Source: Flagellimonas olearia (GTDB lineage: Bacteria > Bacteroidota > Bacteroidia > Flavobacteriales > Flavobacteriaceae). From it: 64,000 nucleotides of DNA. The stretch is taken from NCBI RefSeq assembly GCF_009184425.1, contig NZ_WELG01000001.1, positions 1,177,870-1,241,869 of the forward strand, read 5' to 3'. A program made the position numbers and the translations under genes. Each line of letters starts with the position of its first letter. Positions within the stretch are counted from its first letter, which is position 1. The notes under the pieces were generated by a model, which was not told the origin of the DNA, did no database searches, and worked only from the letters and a program-made list of their open reading frames with translations. Of this stretch, positions 25,804 through 32,597 are shown in pieces.

Positions 25804-27773
25804 TGTGCAAGTTTTACGTCAAGCCCGCCATGGTTATACAGATGGTCGGCCAATTGATAAAATGAAATGGTCTGGTTCAAAAATGTTGTGTCCACAGCCT
25901 CCTTTGTCAGACTATTGTCAGCTTGGTCCCATTTGTATTGGTTGGCGGTCTTACCATCTCCCAATACCATCAAATCGTCTGACTTCAACAATCCGAGCTT
26001 CCTGTAGTTCCCAATAAAGGCCCTTTGTTCCGAAGGTTCCATGCTAAAAACATCCCTTCCGAAGAAGTTGTTCCGGTACTGCCATCCCAACAGCGAGAAA
26101 ACGGTTGGCATCACATCTATTTGGGAGCATTGCTGGGTAATCTGTCTTTGTTTAAACCCATCAAAATTCACCAAGATTGCAGGAATCCGATAGTTGGCGA
26201 CATCCAATTCCCACTTCCCGGCACTACTGCCACAATGGTCCGCCATGATCACAAAGACCGTATTCTTATACCAGGGCTTGGTCTTGGCCTTTCGCAAGAA
26301 GTTCCCTATGGCATAATCCGTATACTTGACCGCTCCACTTCTTCCCGTTCCCGATGGAATATCAATTTTTCCCTCAGGATACGTGAAGGGCTTATGGTTG
26401 GAAGTGGTCATTATAAAATTGAAAAAAGGCACCCCTTTCTTTGAAGACCGTTCAGCTTCTTGGATGACCTTCCCAAAAATATCCTCATCGCATACGCCCC
26501 AGGCATTCTCAAACGTCACCTCATCATCTTCAATGTTTCTTCGGTCCGTGACAATATCCCCAGATGGCAAAAAGCCTCTCCCACGATCCACAATATCAAA
26601 TCCATTTCCACTGAAGAATTTGTCCATATTGTCAAAATAGCCATCACCCCCATAAAAGAAAGTCCTGGAATACCCCTTGCTTTTGAAGACTTCCCCAATG
26701 GTATATAGGTCTCGGTTGTGTTCTCTTTTTACAATGCTTCTTCCCGGTGTTGGCGGTATGGCCAATGTTATGGCTTCCATTCCCCGGACCGTTCTAGTTC
26801 CGGTGGCATATACATTGGTGAAGTATGCTTCTGCCTTGGCTACGGAATCCAGATGGGGTGTCAAATTTTTGTCATTCCCAAAGACACCCAAATACCTGGC
26901 ACTCAAACTTTCCACACAAATGAGCACTACATTTGGTCTCTTTTCCACCTCTCCCTTCACGAGCCGTAAAATGTTCTTTTCAGGAAAAAGAAGACTATCG
27001 GAAGGAGCCTTAATCTGTTCCTCTGCGGTAGCGAGGACTTTCCTTTCGGGCAAGGTCTTGTAGAAATCCGTGTAACTGAGTTCATTGTTCCTAAATGCCG
27101 CAAAGAAGGAATAAATGCCCGCTTTGGACAATTCATTGTTATAGCGATTGCTTGATAGTTCCGCCTGTTCGTTCTGGATGGTACCTGCAAAAAATAGCAT
27201 GATGACCATGGCTATACAGGCTGGCGCCAACTTTTGTCTGAAAGTTGTGGTTGATTTAAATGTTTCTTTAAAAGTTCCCTTTCGATTGAACCACCAAACA
27301 GTAAGTCCCACCAAAAGTAACATCCCTCCAATAAGCAGTGGTAAAGGATAGGATTCATTGATATTCTTTATCACCTCATAGGTATAGATCAAGTAATCCA
27401 CGGCAATAAAATTGAACCGTCTTTGGAACTCGTCCCAAAAGGTAATCTCGGCAAAAAAGGAAAAATAGATGATCAACAGACCTATGGCCAAACCAAAATA
27501 GCACACAATCCGGTCAAAAATTGAACCATATAGCCTTTGGGGCAACAGTAGAAAATATAGGGAGGCCACCACGTAGAAAAAGGACAAGGTGCCCAAATCA
27601 AAGAAGAAACCAACAAAGAAAACCTTGAGCAGTCCCCAAAACGAATGCTCCACCTGCGAAAAATCCATCAGCAAAAAGGTCAAGCGTACCAAAAAGGAGA
27701 GCCCCAAAAACACCACCGAAAAAGCGTTGATGATGGAAAAACGGGATGGAAAAATATTTTTTAACATATACAA
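25800..27773 (-). CDS. LtaS-like sulfatase-fold phosphoglycerol transferase
   Basis: 657-aa inner-membrane enzyme with five N-terminal membrane helices (within residues 1-190) and a large extracytoplasmic sulfatase-fold domain. Visible catalytic features are LICVESLSARYLG (metal-ligand Glu), the nucleophile threonine in ATGTRTVRGMEA, and the metal-binding MADHCGS. LtaS and its relatives move glycerol phosphate from phosphatidylglycerol to glycans, leaving diacylglycerol. A phosphoethanolamine-transferase reading is less likely because the Thr region follows the LtaS pattern. It is coupled to a DgkB-like kinase, which would re-phosphorylate the diacylglycerol. The target glycan in this Gram-negative organism is unknown. 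Confidence 0.88.
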   Translation of the reverse strand: MYMLKNIFPSRFSIINAFSVVFLGLSFLVRLTFLLMDFSQVEHSFWGLLKVFFVGFFFDLGTLSFFYVVASLYFLLLPQRLYGSIFDRIVCYFGLAIGLLIIYFSFFAEITFWDEFQRRFNFIAVDYLIYTYEVIKNINESYPLPLLIGGMLLLVGLTVWWFNRKGTFKETFKSTTTFRQKLAPACIAMVIMLFFAGTIQNEQAELSSNRYNNELSKAGIYSFFAAFRNNELSYTDFYKTLPERKVLATAEEQIKAPSDSLLFPEKNILRLVKGEVEKRPNVVLICVESLSARYLGVFGNDKNLTPHLDSVAKAEAYFTNVYATGTRTVRGMEAITLAIPPTPGRSIVKREHNRDLYTIGEVFKSKGYSRTFFYGGDGYFDNMDKFFSGNGFDIVDRGRGFLPSGDIVTDRRNIEDDEVTFENAWGVCDEDIFGKVIQEAERSSKKGVPFFNFIMTTSNHKPFTYPEGKIDIPSGTGRSGAVKYTDYAIGNFLRKAKTKPWYKNTVFVIMADHCGSSAGKWELDVANYRIPAILVNFDGFKQRQITQQCSQIDVMPTVFSLLGWQYRNNFFGRDVFSMEPSEQRAFIGNYRKLGLLKSDDLMVLGDGKTANQYKWDQADNSLTKEAVDTTFLNQTISFYQLADHLYNHGGLDVKLAQ

Positions 27774-27784
27774 AGTGTTCTTTT

Positions 27785-29320
27785 CTAATCCATTACAAAC
27801 TTGAACCCAACACCAAAGTAATTGGCCTTGAGACCCGTGTTCCGGTGATAGTTGTTATACTTCAGGTCAATGCTCTTCAGGCCAAACCGCCACGTCCTGA
27901 ACTTGGTGAAGATGTCCGTATAGGTAACCCCAAACCCAAATTGATGGGCATCATAGGCAGATAGGTCAAAGTCTGATGTGTAGTATTGTTCCGTGGATAA
28001 ATGGGTATCGAACGGGGCAAAATAGTCTATCTGGTTCTGCGTGTAATAGCGATAGGATGGGTAGAGCGTAAAGTTTTGCGAAACCTTGATGGGCAACTCA
28101 ATATTGGCCGTATGGGCCTGTAATCCCCAATCGTCAAAATAATAGCGATAATAGGTGCGTACCGTAAGTATCTCATTGAAATAGTGGTTCAGGCGAAATC
28201 CAATGGGGAATTTCAATCTTGTATCCGGCAAGCGTTCCATATCATCCGCCAGCATAAATACATCGGTATTTTGTGATGAAGTGTAATTGGGGATACTGGC
28301 AGGATTACCAATAAAGTAGTTGGAGACATCGGCAAAATAGACCCGCTGCATGGGATTGGCCAGCCACCCCTGTTGACTGACCACATCGGCAAAAATGGAA
28401 ATTTGGGTATTCTTGCCCAGAATCTGTGAAAAGGATGCCGATAGCGCAAAACTGTTCCTTTTTTTATCAGAGATCAAGCTAAAACCATCAACGGGCCTCC
28501 AGGTAGCCGTACCATTTTTATTCGTGACGAGCCCATTCCTGTTCAAAATATCCACCCCAGCGAAAAACCCACTGTTAAGATTGCCCCCTACCTCCAGATA
28601 ACTGTCCAACTCGGTAGGATATCTTGGCAGCCATGTATCCAAAAACACACTCCCCTTTATACTGACTTCCGTATTCTTTTCATTAAAAAGCTTGGTGATT
28701 CCTCCTCCAAAACCAACGGAGACATAATCATATTCTGAAGCGAAGGAGGCATTGGCATTCCAAATCTGGTTTCGGTCATCGGAACTATGGGCATACGCTA
28801 CCGAAACACTGCCCCAAGTATCTTGTCGGGAAGCCCCGGAAGAAGCCACCCAAGGACTTCCAATGACACCGGAATAGCCTCCGTTGTTATCATCATCAAA
28901 TTCGTCATCATCCCCTACTCCGCCAACTCCAGCATTTCCTGAGGCTCCACTAATGCCCGAACCGGTTTTGGTCAGGTCAAAAGGATTCAAATTGCTGGAA
29001 GAAGCCGAGGTATAGGTAGAAATTCCAACGTCAACGGTCAGCACATTATCATCGTTCAAGGGTATGCTCACCACAATGGAGGGTGCCACATCAGTCAATT
29101 GTTCTGTTCCGATACCCCCGGTAACGGAGGCATTGTTCCCGGTCTGTTCATAGTAACTGGAAAGAATATCCACCTCGGTGGATTCCAATACCCGCTTCTT
29201 ATATCCTTCCGTGTTTGCTTGCTGTGCCATACCCATCAGAGGGCACAACAGCAAGATCCAGATAATTCTTTGCCTTTTTGGTTCAATTACATCCACAGCC
29301 GCCGCCTGTTTTTCCACCAT
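27785..29320 (-). CDS. DUF3570 outer-membrane beta-barrel protein
   Basis: About 511 aa from the chosen start. The open frame extends to 29407, but a purine-rich GGGGGA just before the ATG at 29320 supports the shorter form, which then has a signal peptide (basic KRQR, hydrophobic core, MAQQ). This start lies inside the DUF4266 gene, giving a 38-nt overlap. The body consists of amphipathic beta strands with aromatic girdles and ends in phenylalanine near the terminus (GVGFKFVMD), as in porins. A glycine- and aspartate-rich loop carries SGISGAS (about 28940-28960), which resembles the D-G-x-[ST]-G-A-T site modified by ApbE. It is the last gene of the Trx-ApbE-DUF4266-DUF3570 operon. Confidence 0.85.
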   Translation of the reverse strand: MVEKQAAAVDVIEPKRQRIIWILLLCPLMGMAQQANTEGYKKRVLESTEVDILSSYYEQTGNNASVTGGIGTEQLTDVAPSIVVSIPLNDDNVLTVDVGISTYTSASSSNLNPFDLTKTGSGISGASGNAGVGGVGDDDEFDDDNNGGYSGVIGSPWVASSGASRQDTWGSVSVAYAHSSDDRNQIWNANASFASEYDYVSVGFGGGITKLFNEKNTEVSIKGSVFLDTWLPRYPTELDSYLEVGGNLNSGFFAGVDILNRNGLVTNKNGTATWRPVDGFSLISDKKRNSFALSASFSQILGKNTQISIFADVVSQQGWLANPMQRVYFADVSNYFIGNPASIPNYTSSQNTDVFMLADDMERLPDTRLKFPIGFRLNHYFNEILTVRTYYRYYFDDWGLQAHTANIELPIKVSQNFTLYPSYRYYTQNQIDYFAPFDTHLSTEQYYTSDFDLSAYDAHQFGFGVTYTDIFTKFRTWRFGLKSIDLKYNNYHRNTGLKANYFGVGFKFVMD

Positions 29321-29504
29321 TTCCCCCTGAAGCTCCTTCGCGGTAGACCTGATAGTTGATTTCGAACTTTGTAAACTTTTTATCAGCCAGGACCATATCG
29401 GGGTCATTGAGGTTTACTTTGTCATATTCATGCAGCACTACACAGGACGATAGGCTACAGAGACCATACAATGCAATTAAAATCTTCTTCATAGTTGAAT
29501 TCAT
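29283..29504 (-). CDS. DUF4266 small lipoprotein with Gly-Cys tail
   Basis: 73-aa secreted lipopeptide. A basic MKK start, a hydrophobic core and the lipobox LSSC (Cys21) predict lipid attachment, leaving a mature peptide of about 52 residues. The C-terminus is glycine-rich and ends GGGCGCN, with Cys70 and Cys72. Just before lies EGASGGN (residues 56-62), which is close to the ApbE flavinylation consensus D-G-x-[ST]-G-[AG]-[ST], with Ser59 in the acceptor position. Its ATG overlaps the apbE stop by 4 nt. Function unproven; the neighbours point to a flavin- or thiol-based electron carrier. Confidence 0.85.
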   Translation of the reverse strand: MNSTMKKILIALYGLCSLSSCVVLHEYDKVNLNDPDMVLADKKFTKFEINYQVYREGASGGNGGKTGGGCGCN

Positions 29505-30547
29505 CTACTTTGGGTTTCCACTTCTTTTAGGGCGATATTCTTTGAGGTGACCACTTTATTGTCCTCATCCACAATAATGCACTCCACTCCTTTCAATTGG
29601 TTCACAAAATCAAGACCTGTTTCCACTCCCATAACAAATATGGATGTGGCCAGGGCATCCGCCAGTTCGGCATTCTTGGTAAAGACCGTGGCACTTAGAA
29701 TCCCTTTGCTGGGGTAACCCGTTCTGGGGTCAATAATGTGGGTATAGCGCTCCCCATCAAGAATGATATACTTTTCATAATTGCCCGAAGTGACCACAGC
29801 CTGGTCCTTAATGGGCAACCAAGAGAAAACCTTATTTTTATTCAAGGGATTTATAATGGCCACCATCCAGTCCTTACCATCGGGCTGGGAGCCCCAGGCA
29901 TTTAGGTCGCCCGATGCATTGATGATGCCCGACTCCACCCCGTGTTGCATTAGCAATTGCTTGGCTTTATCGGCGGCATACCCCTTGCCAATGGCACCAA
30001 AGCCGATCTTCATGCCTTTGTTCCTCAAAAAAACGGTTTGGTTTTCGTGATCCAACAGGATATTTTGGTAACCCACCTTGGAAACGGACTGCTTGATCGT
30101 TTCGGCCGGGGGCATTTGGGTAACAGAACCATCAAATTTCCAAATACGGTCCATGGAAGCATAACTGATATCAAAAGCCCCTTGGGTCAATTTGGAAATC
30201 TTCAAAGCTCGTTCAATGAGTTGAAAAAGTTCCTCGTCTACCTTTACGGGCTTCAACCCTGCATTATTGTTGATGGCAGAAGTCTGTGACTTGGGATCCC
30301 AGGAGGAAATCAGTTTTTCTATCCGGGAAATCTCCGATATGGCCAAATCCAAATACGCATTACCCTTTTCAGGGTTCTCAGCAACCACGGTGAGATCAAA
30401 CCGACTTCCCATCAGTTTTAGGGTGCGCTGGTACACTTGAAGTTCGGTTATGGTATCGCTGGTTGTGCGGGACACTTCTTTGGGATGTCCCCAAAACCCC
30501 AAGCAGAAAATAAATGCGGTGGATATCACTTGCCCTATTCTCAACAT
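29501..30547 (-). CDS. apbE: ApbE-type FAD:protein FMN transferase
   Basis: 348-aa exported enzyme that splits FAD and attaches FMN to serine or threonine of target proteins outside the cytoplasm. A signal peptide is present (hydrophobic region around residues 6-20). Family motifs are QTSAINNNAG, the FAD-binding GIGKGYAADKA-like segment (here GAIGKGYAADKA), GIINASGDLNAWG, and the magnesium/active-site region THIIDPRTGYPSKG. It lies 9 nt after the thioredoxin gene and overlaps DUF4266 by 4 nt. The targets are probably the two downstream products, since no NqrC, RnfG or FMN-bind protein occurs in the window. Confidence 0.93.
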   Translation of the reverse strand: MLRIGQVISTAFIFCLGFWGHPKEVSRTTSDTITELQVYQRTLKLMGSRFDLTVVAENPEKGNAYLDLAISEISRIEKLISSWDPKSQTSAINNNAGLKPVKVDEELFQLIERALKISKLTQGAFDISYASMDRIWKFDGSVTQMPPAETIKQSVSKVGYQNILLDHENQTVFLRNKGMKIGFGAIGKGYAADKAKQLLMQHGVESGIINASGDLNAWGSQPDGKDWMVAIINPLNKNKVFSWLPIKDQAVVTSGNYEKYIILDGERYTHIIDPRTGYPSKGILSATVFTKNAELADALATSIFVMGVETGLDFVNQLKGVECIIVDEDNKVVTSKNIALKEVETQSR

Positions 30548-30556
30548 AATCCAGTC

Positions 30557-31012
30557 TTAAAATGCGTTCAACTTGTTGAAATAGGCTTTTGGGCTCGCTT
30601 TTTCATAACCTGCCTGACCCAAGACATTCCCCTTGGGATCCAATACCACCACATAGGGGAAATACCCGTTGGGATTATATTTGGCCGCCAACGATTTATT
30701 CCTAGCTTCCTGTTCCTCGGGTAGTTTATTGCTTTTTTTTCGGGGGAAATCCGCCTTGAGCATTACAAAGTGGTCCTTGGCCAGATCTTGGAATTCCTTG
30801 GAACTCCATATTTCTCGATCCAGCTTAATACAAGGGGCACACCAATCGGAACCTTGGAAGACCAATACAATGTTATTGCTACTTTTTTGGGCCAGATCTT
30901 TGGCTGTGTCAAAGTTGGTTTGCCAATCTTGGGCCAAAACACCCTGAAAGAAAAATACACCACAGATGACCCATAGTGCTGCCCATTTTTTGTTTTTCAT
31001 AATCAGATTCAT
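30557..31012 (-). CDS. Periplasmic thioredoxin-like protein
   Basis: 151-aa exported thioredoxin-fold protein with a signal peptide (hydrophobic WAALWVICGVFFFQGVLAQ) and the active site SDWCAPCIKLDREIW. The long acidic/basic insert FPRKKSNKLPEEQEARNKSLAAKY and the cis-Pro region GYFPYVVVLDPKG are typical of the DUF255/thioredoxin_7-like group. As first gene of the operon with apbE, DUF4266 and DUF3570, it may keep the cysteine pair of the DUF4266 tail reduced (inference). It probably takes electrons from the DsbD encoded at 2595. Confidence 0.88.
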   Translation of the reverse strand: MNLIMKNKKWAALWVICGVFFFQGVLAQDWQTNFDTAKDLAQKSSNNIVLVFQGSDWCAPCIKLDREIWSSKEFQDLAKDHFVMLKADFPRKKSNKLPEEQEARNKSLAAKYNPNGYFPYVVVLDPKGNVLGQAGYEKASPKAYFNKLNAF

Positions 31013-31066
31013 TTCTTTTCCATTACTTAGACAGGTAAATAGAAAGACACCCTATTTTTTTCTAAT

Positions 31067-31074
31067 TATTTTTG
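31067..31074 (+). promoter_or_regulatory. -7 box of the ECF sigma gene
   Basis: TATTTTTG matches TAnnTTTG. It covers an in-frame TTG at 31072, which rules out that codon as the start and favours the ATG at 31108. Confidence 0.55.
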
Positions 31075-31107
31075 TGTGCCCCTAAAAGGGTTTCGCCAAA
31101 ACAGAGC

Positions 31108-31629
31108 ATGACAGAGGAAGACCCATCCATTTGTGAACAAAAAATCTACAATCAAATATTTCGTGCCCATTATGGGGCCGTGACACGGTTTGTATATTAT
31201 AAATGTGGTGACCTTCAACAGGCTGAGGATATTGTACAAGACGTTTTTGTGAAGCTTTGGAGGTTGTGCTCCACCGTTTCCTTTTCCAAGGTAAAGGCAT
31301 ACCTGTACAGAGCGGCCAACAACTCTTTTCTCAATGAAAAATCCCATGAGAAAATTGTACTGAAGCACCTGCAAAGCACTTCTCCCTCCGTGGATTATGA
31401 AAATCCAGAATATTTGATGCAAATGGATCAATTCCATGAAAAATTGAAACAGGCCATAGCTACATTGCCCCAAAAGGAAAGGGAGGTGTATCTGCTGAGC
31501 AGGTTGGAAAAGAAAACCTATCCGGAAATCGCGGAACTATTGGGACTTGGTGTTAAGGCCGTAGAACGAAGAATGAGCAAGGCCTTATTGATTTTAAGGG
31601 ACATTCTTGGAAAGGAATTAAAATTTTAA
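31108..31629 (+). CDS. ECF-type RNA polymerase sigma factor (FecI-like)
   Basis: 173-aa sigma-70 family ECF factor. Region 2 contains HYGAVTRFVYYKCGDLQQAEDIVQDVFVKLW, and region 4 contains LPQKEREVYLLSRLEKKTYPEIAELLGLGVKAVERRMSKAL, the helix-turn-helix that reads the -35 element. Both are described by their ends only. The ATG at 31108 is chosen because an upstream TTG lies inside the promoter box. The gene is followed by FecR (44-nt gap) and an STN-domain TonB receptor, so it is the output of a cell-surface signalling system. Confidence 0.92.
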   Translation: MTEEDPSICEQKIYNQIFRAHYGAVTRFVYYKCGDLQQAEDIVQDVFVKLWRLCSTVSFSKVKAYLYRAANNSFLNEKSHEKIVLKHLQSTSPSVDYENPEYLMQMDQFHEKLKQAIATLPQKEREVYLLSRLEKKTYPEIAELLGLGVKAVERRMSKALLILRDILGKELKF

Positions 31630-31673
31630 TAGGGTAACGGATTGTTTAACTGTCTTTTACATACAAAGCGCAA

Positions 31674-32594
31674 ATGCCTATGAAAGAAAAGTACGCGAAT
31701 GAAGATTTTTTGACCCGATGGCTGGCTGGAGAGTTGAGCGATGAAGAGCTGGCGGGGTTCGAGGCATCCGATGTCTTTAGGGAACTTATGGCTATTGACG
31801 ATGCGGCCAAATCCCTCAAAGGTCCAGATATTGATGTGGAAAAGGCCCTTTTGACGGTTACTTCAAAAAATCAAAACGTACAAAAGGCACCCAAGGTAAA
31901 ACGCTTATGGGCATTTTCAGCAGCAGCGGCCTGTATTGCCCTCCTATTTGCAAGCTACACCTATTTCTTTGGCATTAAAACCTATTCCACGGGCATTGGC
32001 GAAAAAGAGACCATTCTTCTCGCTGATGGTTCCACAATCACATTGAATGCCAACTCATCCATATCTTATAGAAGATTCAATTGGGAGGAAGACCGAGCCG
32101 TGGATTTTGATGGAGAGGCCTTCTTTGATGTTTCATCTGGAAATGATTTTTCCGTTAAGACCCGTAAAGGAACCGTTTCTGTATTGGGAACCCAGTTCAA
32201 TATCAAAAACCGAAAAGATTTTAAAGTACAATGCTATGAAGGATCCATTGAATTTAACCCATTGGATGTAAACCATCCTAGCATGAGACTTCAAAAAGGC
32301 ATGGAGATATCCTTGATGAACGGGGAAATCCATCAAAGGCAATTTTCTAAAAACACCCCGGATTGGAAAAATGGATTTTCCTCTTTTTCCGAACAACCTC
32401 TTTCTGAAGTATTGGACGAACTTACCATTCAATATCCCATTCAATTTAAAATAGATGCTATTGACATCAATCGCAGATTCACTGGAAACTTTACCCATAC
32501 CCATCTTGAGAATGCCCTAAAAACCACTTTGGAACCCATGGGAATCCAATATCATGTTTCTGCAGACAAAAGAATTGTTACCTTGTCTGAATAA
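31674..32594 (+). CDS. FecR-family anti-sigma factor
   Basis: 306-aa single-pass inner-membrane regulator. The cytoplasmic N-terminus (about 1-80) binds the sigma factor, one membrane helix follows (LWAFSAAAACIALLFASYTYFF), and then the periplasmic FecR domain (YSTGIGEKETILLADGSTITLNANSSISY, VDFDGEAFFDVSSGNDFSVKTRKGTVSVLGTQFNI). The C-terminal DUF4974-like domain (PLSEVLDELTIQYPIQFKI) contacts the receptor signalling domain. Two ATGs, 31674 and 31680, are both possible. It is 3 nt from the receptor gene, so all three form one unit. Confidence 0.93.
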   Translation: MPMKEKYANEDFLTRWLAGELSDEELAGFEASDVFRELMAIDDAAKSLKGPDIDVEKALLTVTSKNQNVQKAPKVKRLWAFSAAAACIALLFASYTYFFGIKTYSTGIGEKETILLADGSTITLNANSSISYRRFNWEEDRAVDFDGEAFFDVSSGNDFSVKTRKGTVSVLGTQFNIKNRKDFKVQCYEGSIEFNPLDVNHPSMRLQKGMEISLMNGEIHQRQFSKNTPDWKNGFSSFSEQPLSEVLDELTIQYPIQFKIDAIDINRRFTGNFTHTHLENALKTTLEPMGIQYHVSADKRIVTLSE

Positions 32595-32597
32595 GAA

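Noticed and set aside
25800-27773. Possible lipoteichoic acid synthesis, which would imply Gram-positive DNA.
   Set aside because: LolA, LptF/G, TonB receptor and outer-membrane barrels show a Gram-negative envelope; LtaS-like enzymes also modify other glycans.
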